Source of the DNA: Diploptera punctata
Lineage: Eukaryota; Arthropoda; Insecta; Blattodea; Blaberidae
Length of the DNA: 64,000 bases
Assembly (NCBI GenBank): GCA_030220185.1
Contig: JASPKZ010007430.1
Location: forward strand, 1,811,501-1,875,500
Direction: 5' to 3'
Position 1 is the stretch's first letter. Each line of letters opens with the position of its first letter. Of the stretch, positions 1 through 11,599 are shown one piece after another. The notes under the pieces are model-generated. The model worked only from the letters and a program-made list of their open reading frames with translations. It ran no database searches and was not told the origin of the DNA. The position numbers and the translations under genes are program-made.

Positions 1-775
1 CCAACACGCACACACTATTGAGTAACACTAAGAAATTAGGACTGGAAATAAATATCAGTAAAACTAAATATATGGTCACACGTAGAAATTCAGTATATAA
101 TGGAAGTGGACAGCTAATGACAAATGAGGGAAATTTTGAGGAAGTGGCTGAATTCAAATACCTAGGAACAATAATCACAAATAGGAATGAGATGCAAAAA
201 GAAATTAAACATAGGCTCAATTCTGGAAATGCATGCTATTATGCATTGCAGAGACTTTTGATGTCCCAACTCCTTTCAAAAAACGTTAAGCTGAAAATAT
301 ATAAAACTATTATTCTACCAGTTATATTATATGGATGCGAAACCTGGACTCTTACTTTAAGGGAGGAAAGGAGATTACGAGTATTTGAGAATAAAGTTCT
401 TAGGAAAATTTTTGGATCAAAGAGAGATGAACAGACAGGTGAATGGAGAAGACTACATAACAATGAACTACATGGTCTTTATAGGAAGCCAGATATAATA
501 AGAACAGTTAAGTCTCGTAGACTGCGATGGGCAGGACATGTTGCGCGTATGGGGAATGAAAGACGTGCATGGAAACTTCTTGTAGGAAAGCCAGAGGGAA
601 AACGCCCAGTTGGTAGACCAAGAATGAGGTGGGAGAACAAATTAACTATGATTTGAGGGAAGTAGATTATACAGGGAATGATTGGAAAGTATTAGCTCAG
701 GATAGGGATGTATGGAGAGCTTATGTCCGCGGCCATGAACCTTCGGGTTCGATAGTGCCAGTGAGTTAGTTAGTT
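1..775 (+). mobile_element. LINE family A fragment, RT C-terminal part and 3' end
   Basis: A reading frame from 18 carries the post-RT part of a LINE polyprotein: KTKYMVT, EFKYLGTIIT, LYGCETWTLT, then RLRWAGHVARM and [14 protein letters not shown], the C-terminal signature of many arthropod LINEs. Near 645 a one-base deletion shifts the frame; the continuation (DLREVDYTG, then VWRAYVRG) reads in another frame to about 770. The copy is cut by the window start and is non-functional. This family is the most abundant LINE here. Clade not assigned. Confidence 0.85.
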
Positions 776-899
776 ATAGTGTACGAACTATAATATTTAG
801 TTTTCTTGAGATTTTCAACATAACATCATAATAACTACAGTTATAAATAAAGAGACCAACTCTTCAAATTTCAGTTTAGATGATAAGATGTAAATTTTA

Positions 900-1904
900 A
901 ACATTTTAGCAATATTTTAGATGTATGCAGCTATAGAGGGGCTAATGTGGACAGTGATCATTTTTTAGTAATAGCCAAAACTAGATGTAAAATATCCACT
1001 AATTGGAAGGATGGGACAAAGAGGACAATGGAATAATTTGGGTATGATGTACAGAAGTTTAAAAATGCTGAGATTGGGAGGAAGTATAAAGAGAAAATTG
1101 ATGAAAGATTAGAGTTAGGGGATGGAAACGAGAGACTGGAAGAATGTTGGAATGAATACAAAAAGATAATACATGGAGCTGCCCTGGAGGTTGTTGGGAA
1201 AAAGAATGGAGGAAGAGAAGTGAATAGTACAATGCAGAGTGTGAGCAAATAAATCAGAAGAATATAGCTTATAGAAAGATGGTACAAGTACAGTTCACAA
1301 GAATGGTTGAAACGGAATACGGAAATAAGGAAACAAGAAAAGAAAATACACAGGAGAAAGAAGAGAGAATACTATAATGCCCAAATACAACAGGTAGAAC
1401 ATCATCGTCAGAACCAAGAAATTAGAAAGTTCTATCAAAATGTGAATAACATGAGGAAGGGATATCAACCTAAAGTAATAGCATGCAGCAAAAAAATAGG
1501 AGATATGATCATGGAGAGAACAGAAGTACTGTCCAGATGGAAAGAGCGTTATGAAGAGTTGCTGGGAACTATGCCTTCAATGAATTCGGATAATAACAAT
1601 GGGGAGAGATATGTACCGAGACAGATAGATACAAAAACTTATATGACATCTGATAATGGAAATGAAGACTCTTTACCGACAAAGGAAGAGACTGAACAAG
1701 CAATAAAGAGATTGAACAACAATAGATCCCTGACAACATACCTGGGGAATGCATTAAAATGGGAGGTATAAATCTAACAAAGCAGGTTCACAAAATTATA
1801 AACTTGGTATGGCAAATGGAATGGATGCCTAATGACTGGAAAAATTGTATAATATGCCCTATTTTTAAAAACGGGGGATATGTATAGTTGCAAAAACTAT
1901 AAAA
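900..1904 (+). mobile_element. LINE family B, part 1 (endonuclease end and linker)
   Basis: It begins with the endonuclease C-terminal motif NVDSDHFLV, then a lysine-rich linker (frame 1307-1771) and ends NCIICPIFKNG, the start of the RT domain. Stops and frameshifts occur. It is interrupted at 1904 by a DNA transposon and resumes at 4640: the phrase for KNYKGISLLN is split across the two. Confidence 0.8.
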
Positions 1905-4103
1905 GGGTCATTCCATGATAAAAGGGACATTTTGGTCTATTTTTTAACATTGTATATTTGCGTTTTTTTATCGTAAGGTTGTCTACTCTTTGGATTTCCT
2001 GTTTCACAATAGCATTTATGTGGGAAACCTATTTCTTTGTTGTTCTGGCTCGAAGAAGATAGCGACATTTCCTGCAGATGTTATTACCCTATTTTCAATA
2101 ACTTCAAGGTAAGTTTTTTTTTTTAATTTTACAGCAACATAATATATTGGGAGTTTGTAATTTCCTTTCTCATACTTTGATGTATGAAATAAAACAAAAA
2201 GCACTTATATAGATGTTGATTGGACAGAGTAATATTAAATTTAGAATGTGCATATTATTGTGTAATGTGAGTGACAAAATATGCTAATTTATTAATTAAA
2301 AAGCAATAAATGTTGTTCATTTTTATTAAAAATCTGGTATTATTAAATAGTGGTAAAGAATGTTATTGGGTGAAATTAACAACTTCCTATGAATTTTATT
2401 TAATGTGATATATCAAATTATATTAAAGTAATGTGAGTGACAATGAAAAACTTACAATATGGGGTTTTTACACATTTCAGGAGAAGAAAATTACCTGACT
2501 TGTTTTTGGCGATGAAATAAAATTTGACATTATTGGACATTGTTTCATTCTGTGATTGCCAAAATTCCTCTGCTGAGAGAATGAGAAAAATGAAGCAGAA
2601 GTTTAAGGAGGAAGATAATTATGATGAGTATAAAGAACAGCATACAATCTATGTAAAGAAATATAGAGAAAAGAAGAAAGAAAAATTGAAGAATCATAAG
2701 AAGGAAGTCAAGATCTCAATTGAAGAAGAAGAAAAAAGAAAAAAGAGGAAACATGTTGCTAGATTTAGGCATCTGAGAATTTGATTTTGGCTGTGAATTC
2801 TTTGCACCATGTAGTTCCAGCATGTTCTGCTTACTCATCATCTTATCTGGATGAAATTGTATGCTTGTCAGCAAAAGAAGATTGCTGGGTCATGAAATGC
2901 TGATTGCAAGAACAGGTTGTACAATCACTTGCAGGAGAAAGTCTTTAATAATCAAGGGGTCTCCACACTGAATTTGTTCATGGCACGTATGGAGAAAAGA
3001 AGGTCGTTCATTCAGGGTTCAGGAAGAAGGTAGTGCAGCCGATTTGGCAAAATATATACTTTCCTTTTTTCTTGGATCATTGTTTTGTGAAAAGAGAGGC
3101 AAAATTCTATAATGAAGAAAGGTTAATGGCTACATTTTCCAACTTCAAACCAAATATTGAAGTCATACAGGTAGACTTCTCTGAAAATGTTACTTGTTCT
3201 GCACAAGATGACATACATAGTTTTCATTGGGTTCAACCTCAAGTCAGTTTATTTACTGCAGAAGCCTAGTATTCTAGAGAACATCATCCCATAGTCATAG
3301 TGTCTGATAACCTATACCATATAAAACACATTGTAGTTGCATATACAGACAGGCTACTTGAAGAAATTCCAACTGAAATAAATTAAGTCAGTATTTGGTC
3401 AGGTGGAACAAGTTCACAATTTAAAAACTGATATATTGCAGCTAGGCTGAATGTGCTGAAACAAAAGCATAAACTGCAGGTGATAAAATTGAACTATTTT
3501 GCCACTTCACATGGCAAAGGTCCTGTGTTACGGCACTGGTGAGGCTGTGAAGAGGCAAGTTAGAACACATGTCTTATCAAGAAAGTCTGAAGTTTTCAAT
3601 GCATACTTTTTTCTGAAGTAGCCACAAAAGTATTGTCTGTGAATATAATTCTGTAGATATAGAAGAAAGAAATCAGAAAATGAAGCTGGATAAAGTTTTA
3701 GAGGTAGCACCCATCATTGGTGAAATCTTGAAAATCCATGCCATGTCTCTCAAAAATGAATTGGAAACTTATTTTGTAACAAAGCATAGCATGTCGAATA
3801 ACTTGGGAGTAATTCTAAAGAGAGACCTTTACACAGGATGTCATAACTGCGAAATGTGTGAAGGTGGAAAACGCTCAATACCTCATTATGCTGCAATTTG
3901 TCAGTTTTCAAACGATGCTGACTGTGAAGTGAAGGTGCATTTTTAAAATGGTGGGAGAATGTAAATAATGGTTACTGTCAACAAGGGAGACATAGTGTTC
4001 GTTAATAAAGATCCTGAGTTGGAGTGAAGGGGTAACGGAATTTATTATAAATTTAAAATGGAAATAAATGTTGCTCAAATTTATTTATATCTACTATCAT
4101 CTG

Positions 4104-4141
<38 letters not shown>

Positions 4142-4639
4142 GTTATGCACTGATTTGTATTACATTTATTTCATGGTAAATAACTGTAAATCAATCACAA
4201 TTATCAACCATTTTGTCATGTTGATTATGTAATGTGAGTGACAAAATACAATAATGTAACAGATAAAATTTGTGTTTATTCATTTCAGATTTACCACGAT
4301 AAATTAAAACTTTTGCTGTAATAACTTGTGTGTCTCACTAATGTACAGCCAAAAAATAGTTTTTCCAAAACTTTTATAAGAGCAGGGAACTTCATTTTTC
4401 TGTATAGTGAAATTTATCATGTCTTTTTCCTGTAATGTGAGTGACATGTACATTTTAATTTTTTTTTGTCCATTTATTGTAATTCAAAATTAAAAGAAAA
4501 CATATCAAAATGTTGAGAATTTAATGAAGAATAAACATGTTGTATTGATGTTTTAAATTTACTTAGGACTGTAGATTTGTAGCAAAATTTAAGGTGGGAA
4601 AATAGTCAAATTGTAATGTGAGTGACAATGCAATGACCC
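1905..4639 (+). mobile_element. DNA transposon of unassigned superfamily, inserted in LINE B
   Basis: Ends are inverted: GGGTCATTCCAT at 1905 and its near-complement ending at 4639, with ATAA on both flanks. Inside is a broken coding region on the plus strand: a lysine-rich AERMRKMKQKFKE basic segment (2524-2784); VDFSENVTCSAQDDIHSFHW (about 3160-3230); VSDNLYH; a degraded SGGTSSQFKN; YFATSHGKGPV (about 3490-3540); and GCHNCEMCEGGKRSIPHY (3680-3946). The acidic residues look like a DDE catalytic core, but many stops make it inactive. A 16-mer TGTAATGTGAGTGACA occurs five times near the two ends. I do not recognise the superfamily. Confidence 0.75.
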
Positions 4640-5083
4640 ATAAGGGAATATCACTCTTGAACACAACCTATAAGATATTTTCAAGAATATTATGCGAAAG
4701 GCTGAAGCCCTATATGGAAAAAATTATAGGACAGTGCAAATGTGGGTTCAGAGGGAACAAATCTACAACTGATCAAACACACTCAGTTTGTGAAATATTG
4801 GAGAAAACAATAACATATAATATCAGTATATTTCACCTAGCTTCATTGATTTCAAATCTGCATATGACACTATTAGGAGGGAAGCAGTGATCCAGGCATT
4901 GACTGAATTTGGCAGACTCAAAAAACTGGTTAGATTAATAAATATGAAAATGACTAACTAGAAGTATGGTTAAAATCCAGAACGAACTATCCAAACCATT
5001 TCAGACATAAACAGGCCTGAGACAAGGAGATAGCTTATCATGCATGCTGTTCAACATTGCACTTGAGAAGGTACTGAGAGATA
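4640..5083 (+). mobile_element. LINE family B, part 2 (reverse transcriptase)
   Basis: The RT continues with GISLLNTTYKIFSRILCERL, CGFRGNKSTTDQ and the degraded active-site region, up to ALEKVLRD. It stops at 5083 where an antisense LINE A copy is inserted, and resumes at 5563. Confidence 0.8.
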
Positions 5084-5562
5084 ACTAACTCACTGGCACT
5101 ATCAAACCCATAGGTTCATGGCCACATGGACATAAGCTCTCCATATATCCCTATCCTGAGCTAATGTTTTCTAATCATTTCCTGTATAATCTACTTCCCT
5201 CAAATCATAGTTAATGTTATTCCCCACCTCATTCTTGGTCTACCAACTGGGTGTTTTCCCTCTGGTTTTCCTATAAGAAGCTTCCATGCATGTATTTCAT
5301 TCCCCATTTGTTCCACATGTCCTATCCATTGTTTACAAAACTTAACTGGCTTCCTATAAAGACCATGTAGTTCACTGTTATATAGTTTCCTCCATTCACC
5401 TGTCTGTTCATTTTTCTTTGGTCTAAAAATTTTTCTAGAAGCTTTATTCTCAAATACTCATAATCTCCTTTCCTCCCTTAAAGTAAGAGTCCATGTTTCA
5501 CATTCATATAATATAACTGATAGAATAATAGTTTTATATATTTTCTGTTTAACATTGCCAAA
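5084..5562 (-). mobile_element. LINE family A copy nested in LINE B
   Basis: This is the reverse complement of the 3' half of family A, starting with the family 3' end (CTAACTCACTGGCAC) and reading through GRPRMRW-type and WRRLHN-type coding remnants. It is 5'-truncated near 5562, and family B coding resumes directly after it, so it arrived later than B. Confidence 0.8.
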
Positions 5563-6371
5563 GTTAAAATCAATGGTACAATATATATAGTAAATCCATT
5601 CAGATAATGGCATATGCTTATGATATAGTTATTATTGGCTGGACCATACATCTATAACGGAAGTTTTTAATGCCATATCCATAGCAGCAGAATCTATGGG
5701 ACTCAAAATTAATGAAGAAAAAACAAAATTTATGCAGATCTCCAACAGACCTCTGTAGCTATAGACTGACTAGACATAGGCAAATATAAATTTCAAATTG
5801 TACATGAATTTAAATATCTGGGCACTATAATCACTGATGACAATAATATTAATAAGGAAATAAGGAGCAGAATTCTCCAAGCCAACAGATACTATTATGC
5901 ACTTAAGGACCAATTTAAATCACACATTTTAAGTCTGGATGCAAAATTAAAAATTTATAAAACCATACTGAGATCAGTGCTACTTATGGCAGTGAATGCT
6001 GGACACTTAGCAGAGAGAATGGAGAAAGACTGAGAATCTTTGAAAGGAAAATTCTGGGACCTATAAATCATTATGGAGTATGGCAGATAAGATATGATGA
6101 AATCTACAATCTGTATTCAGACCCAGATATTGTAAATGTTATCAAAATTGGAGACAGATGGGTGGGTCATATAATGAGAATGGAGGAGGAGAATTATACT
6201 AGAAAGCTTACACTACTAAGAGCAGATGGAGGAAGAAGAAGAAGACCAAAGCTGAGATGCATGGATGGAATAGAGGAGGACCTCCGAAAGCTCAGGGTCC
6301 GGGGATGGAGAAGAAGGGTATGGAGGGGTGTCCTAACAGCAGCTGGACTCATAAAGGGCTGCTTTTTGTGA
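5563..6371 (+). mobile_element. LINE family B, part 3 (RT end and C-terminus)
   Basis: A degraded active site (AYAYDIVII in place of the usual AYADD) is followed by EFKYLGTIIT, LLYGSECWTLS, RWVGHIMRMEEEN and GGRRRRPKLR. The last frame ends near 6371. This closes the LINE begun at 900. Confidence 0.8.
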
Positions 6372-6850
6372 AATTTGTTATTTTCTTTGATATATCAGCT
6401 TCATCATGAAATGTTAAATTATAACCCAAATAATCAAATTTGTTTACTTGTTCTAAAATTTCATCATCCAAATCAATTTTGCTAGCTATAGGGTATTTTC
6501 CACAAAAGGCCATCACTTTAATTTTCTTTGTATTGATTTCCATGTTGTACCTTTTTTCAATCATATTAAAATTGTGTATAGAATACTGTAAATCTGTTTC
6601 TGTTGGAGCTATTAATACCAAATCATCTGCAAAAAGCATTTCTATTTTTAGGTTTCTATTAATTTGAATAGAACTGTGTCTCAAACTTGAAGTATTCTAT
6701 CCACGTATATGATAAAGAGCAAGGGCAAGAGGCCACATCCTTGTCTTATGCCCCTATTAATTTCGGTCCATTCTGTTTGTGTGTTATTGATTCGAACTGA
6801 AATCAAATTTGTTTTATAGATATTGTACAGGCCTACATTTAAAATATGCT
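6372..6850 (-). mobile_element. LINE family C fragment, RT active site
   Basis: The minus-strand frame carries LFADDLVLIAPTETDLQ (FADD active site), MEINTKKIKVMAFCGKYP and LGYNLTFHDEADISKK. The same sequence occurs in the plus-strand copy at 13770. Both ends are truncated. Confidence 0.8.
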
Positions 6851-7049
6851 GTTGTGTGGTAGATTGTTGTCAGCTAAAATTTCCAACAATTTATTCCTAT
6901 TGATTTATATTTATTTATGTATGCAAATTGTGCTATTGAAAATTGTTGAATATAATGATTGAAATAACGAAATGAAAATAAATGTTCTTCCCTTACTAAT
7001 ATTTTTATAACCAATTAATGTTTTAAATTCTTTATGAAGGGCACCTAAG

Positions 7050-8645
7050 ATGGAATTTCACAGAATGAAGTTCTGCGAGGGGATGAGTCAAAATGTTGAA
7101 GGGATAATTATTAATCCTAAAGATGCTCTAGTTCAGTTTAGCGAAAGGTTATACACTCTTGTTGAAGGATCAATGAAGTTCTACAGAATCGCAGTGTGCA
7201 TGCACGAATGCCTAATGTAACTTCCACTAGATGGCAGGACAAATCTATGAAATTGTTGTGATGGCTCAACTGCACTTCTACTAGCGCTTGATTTCTAGTT
7301 ATATTCTTGTAAACTATAGCTCTTCTTCTGTATTTATTAACATTCTTTAATATTTGTTTAACTTTTTCAAACAATTTTTATAACATTATTAGACAATTTT
7401 GAAGTATTTATTGAAATATGCAAATCACAATATTATGACACTGTTAGACAATATTGTGATGCTGCTATTTTCTCCACAGAGTAAATTAGTCTATGATTTT
7501 TCTGTCGCTGTTTTGGGTGATCGCTGGTTGGAACAGCGTAAGGGAGTGATAAGTAAGTGTACACCCATTTTTAATAAACGTTTGGTAATTTTAATATTAA
7601 TATTTTTTTTTAGCATAGACTTGGGGATTTATTGCAAATATTGGTCATTTAAATTTCATAGCGATGGATAGTAATCGAGGATGATAATCGATATGTGATT
7701 CGAATGTGGGTTATCGCTGGCTCTATAAACTCTGGCGCATGTGCACTGTTGTTCTATAGGACTTTGAAAATATTTCACGCTAGTTGTGACCAACATTCAT
7801 AATGAATTCCAAAACATATTTTAAGAAATTCACTTAATTTTATATGGTTCCGATGGGTCAAGTTACTGTACACCAGATTAGATTATAGTTTATTAAATAA
7901 TATGCATATAATTAAGAAGAGGGAAGTTGGGGCTCAACTATAGATTAGTCCTCACTATGCTACACCATGTAATATTTAAAATGCTGTTGCACTATTTACT
8001 TTTTTCCTTTCTACCAACACTTTCTGCTATTTTAACATATTCTAACAATTCTTAACAGATTTTTTTACAATTGTTAAGTATATATTTATGTATGCGAAAT
8101 CTCTCAATAATTTCTTCTAAGTTCTACAGAACTGCACAAGGCTCTATCAACAGATGGCAGGACTATCTGTGCTACTGGTATGACCAACCTTCAGAATAAG
8201 GAATTGCAACTACTTTTTTGTTTTGTTAGGTTAAGAAGGGGTGAGTTAGTGTACACCGAGTTTATAGTTTACTGAAATAATATATAAATTATTTGCTTTG
8301 TTAGGATACGGTTACAAGTTAGTGTACATCCATTTTAAAAGCACATTTGGAGATTTAATGCAAAGGTTAGCCATACCGACTGCAATCATGCCATCTATGG
8401 AGTAAGTTCATAACTCTTGCACATGCGCACTACTATTCTGCAGGACTTTGAAAAATTCACGATAATGTATAAAGTGTAGTTTACCTGAAATAGCTGTACA
8501 ACCATTTCTTATAAACATGGGTATTTATTGCAATGGTTGGTCATTTCGATTTCGCCTATATATCCTGCCACCTGATGAAAGTTACATTAAGCGTTCGCAC
8601 ATGTACATTGAAATTCTGTAGAACTTTGAAGAATTCATTGAGAAA
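7050..8645. repeat. Cluster of at least five copies of an unknown short repeat
   Basis: One unit of roughly 200-250 bp recurs at about 7050-7270 (minus), 7550-7800, 8080-8210 (minus), 8230-8460 and 8465-8645. Shared phrases are AGTGTACACCCATTTT near the start, GGGATTTATTGCAAATATTGG in the middle, and TTCTACAGGACTTTGAAAAATT near the end, the last preceded by CACATGCGCACT. There is no coding potential, A/B box or clear inverted ends. It could be an old SINE or MITE. Confidence 0.6.
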
Positions 8646-9839
8646 GTGAACGTCAATTATTAAAATTGAGTAAGTGATCAAATACTAAAATTGAGTAAAT
8701 GAACGTCAAATAAAGTTTTTCCCTGTCTCCTTTATATAATGTACCATATTGAAATATCAATTATATTAATGTCTGCTTCATATATTGTACCATACTGAAA
8801 ATGTACTTACCCATCTCTTGATCTGCATAAAGTGTATGACATTCTCGAAGTATTTTTTCGTTAATTGAGAGGGTAGTTTGTTCCACTGGGTTTGCACTTT
8901 CCCTTGTTTTAACACGAACTGGCATTTTAGATACTTATTTATATTATATTTTGAAGCTAAAATTCATATACTGATACCATGACTAACCTGTAATTTATAA
9001 AAAATAAAAAATTGTTCAAATTTTAACAGTTCCAACAGATGTACAAAAACGTGGCACATCCACTGTACAAAATTTATTGTTACATATATTTACAAATTAA
9101 TGTGTTTATTATCAAATGTTGTCTATATAAGTTATTTCATAACACAAACCAAAATGCTTACACGTAAAACACGCTTCCAAAAATATCTTGCAGACTCTTT
9201 AATAGGATTTAGGACTGCCACTAAACTCTAAAGCCGGAAGTGCTTGTATGAAAAATGGAAATTTATAATTACTCTAATAGAAACCACATACAATTTTATT
9301 ACGTTTTATTTTTACTCGGTTACGCAAATTTTGATCTTGAATGTCAAATAATATCTGTTGGCAACGATTAAAACAATATTGATATTCTACTGTCAAAACA
9401 GTAACAAACCACCACCACTATAAGAATGTATTACCATTGGTCAATCCATCGCATCAAATCAACCACTGCAGACACGGATACATTTCAGATTTCAATTACT
9501 GCAAGAAAAAATCTCTATGAATGATAGTAAAATCCCGCCAAGAATTGTATCAATTAAGGTATTTAAGAGGCATATAAGGTGCTATTTTCAAATAAATCCA
9601 AAAATGTATTGGAAAACATCTGACGGATGTAATTGTTTTTGGCGCGTTTTAACTAAATATCTAGGAAGCGGTAATTTCAAATCACAAGTATTTAAATGGC
9701 GTGTGAGGCCGGTTTTTACGTATGCCACTTTTCCTTTCACATTGTGTACATGTGGCTAAATCGTTCAGTAGCTTAGAGAATCGCATACGGAATTTAAAGA
9801 TTTTATGCACTGTTCCTTATATTTCTATTTTCCTCTACT
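8646..9839. other. No recognised feature
   Basis: AT-rich sequence. A reading frame of 80 codons at 9517-9759 has no motif I recognise and no codon pattern that argues for a gene. Confidence 0.5.
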
Positions 9840-10075
9840 AGGCATTTCTCCTACATGCCTTTCACTTTTTTTTTTTACCGTATCACTACTCCAATAATTT
9901 TTCCTCGTGGTGTATGAATGTCATGAGTCCATGACTATTGACACTTTCATACCCAGAGGTTCCTAAGTATTTTATTCTTAAATACTTGCAATCATCTTTA
10001 CCCTCTTAATGTAAGAAACCATGTTTCCATTCCAACAATATAACTGGAAGAATCATTTTTTTTAACATTTTTGAA
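9840..10075 (-). mobile_element. Strongly decayed LINE family A fragment
   Basis: It aligns by eye with the family A stretch around the CETWTL coding region (reverse complement), including AATATAACTGGAAGAAT near 10035. Many indels; an old copy. Confidence 0.5.
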
Positions 10076-10269
10076 TATTATAATTTTTAAGTGAAAAATA
10101 GAAAATTGAGGGGTATGTTTGCTTTGATAAAAATCACAACTAATTGTAGTTTAAAACACATATTACATGCAATAATTTAACCTAATATCAATTTATATTT
10201 ATTAAAGATACCAATAAATAAAATTCCATATAAAATTAATATAAAACAATCTACCCTTGACATTGGCAG

Positions 10270-10505
10270 ATTATCTCACCAAGATTAGCAGAATTAAAAT
10301 TCCATCTTTCTCTCCTGGAACCGAATTTGGTAACATCTTCCTTAAATAATTGTTCATTCTTTCTGAGTTCTTCTAACAGGCATGCTTATATTGAAATAAT
10401 TCCAAGAGCCTCTCTTCTCTACTACAATTTTGAGAGTACCATAGCTTTTTGATTCTCGTCAATACTGAAAACAACCTTTCCATTAAAGACATACTTACAG
10501 CAATT
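10270..10505 (-). pseudogene. Possible hAT transposase C-terminal remnant
   Basis: Read on the minus strand it gives SMSLMERLFSVLTRIKKLW followed by REERLLEL, which resembles the hAT dimerisation domain pattern (ERxFSxLxxIKxxLR...RLxxL). It is short, and the reading ends in a stop. Confidence 0.3.
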
Positions 10506-11599
10506 ATATAATTAAGAGGGTCAAAAAAATCTATTTTTTGAAAAAAAGGTATTTTTTTTACTAGTTTATGATTTTATCTTCAACTTGACCTGTTTTTATA
10601 TCAATATATCTACAGGAAGTAAATGAAAAAATTAGATAAGCATTCTATGGTACGCCACATTTTTCTGTATCATATATTAGTTGCTTTGTGCACTTTGGTT
10701 TCTCAGTGTGTAATTTTTTCCCAACTCTCGGTTATCTCCATGGATATATAACCCACCAGATGGCTTTAAAAGCTTGTAAACAGCTGTATCAAATAAATAT
10801 ATATTCGCATATGCTAGGATTTTGTTTTGAGATGAAAAAATATTGTCACAGATAGCAATTAAAATAATTTAACCTCTCACTGATGTTTACACAACATTTC
10901 CAGGTTCCTTTATTTATTTCACAAAATTCACCGACTTCATATATCGGTAATTAATTTTCTGCTAATAAAGTATCTTCCTTCACAATTTATTTTATCATTC
11001 AGCTCTTTGCACTCACTGACAGTTTCACTTAGAACATTTTCTTGTATACATATTTAGGTCACTTTTAATCACCCACAATCCAAACATGAATGCTTGATCA
11101 TACCATTGAATCTCCTCATATATTTGAGGATAGAAACAATATGGACTACAGACTCAAATTCTCTCGTACAGAATATCTGAGACATTGATTGTTCTAGAAT
11201 CAATGCATCTGGAAACTGATTTAACCAGAAAACACATATAGAGAGTTCGTTTTCTGTTTGCACACAACCCGAATCTGACTCCTATTGGCTTACAAGGAAT
11301 CCTGCTGCTACCCACAAAATTCAAAGGTGCTAACTTGAGGAACGGATCATCAATGCATCACAGTATTGAAGTTTTCTTGGAATTATGATTCTCAATTTAT
11401 TTTATTTTCTTGTTTACAATATGAGGTGATCTTCAACATTGTAGAAAGAATAATATTTTAAGGAAACCAACTTACAAATAAAACAAAAGTCTTGAAATTG
11501 CAATCGAACCTATCAGTCTCATCATTCAAAATTGATAAAATCCTTCATAATCTGAGTGCAATTTTATGTTGAAGATTTGTATCTTCTAGTTTTATAATA
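10506..11599. other. No recognised feature
   Basis: AT-rich. The frames present are short and carry no known motif on either strand. Confidence 0.5.

Noticed and set aside
18..656. Host gene (craniofacial-development-like protein)
   Set aside because: LINE C-termini of this type are often mislabelled as host genes; the many related copies here show it is a mobile element.
958..1287. Membrane-like protein on the minus strand
   Set aside because: It is the complement of the lysine-rich LINE B linker, which reads as hydrophobic in antisense.
9517..9759. Small cysteine-containing protein gene
   Set aside because: No known motif, no signal peptide and no flanking gene structure.
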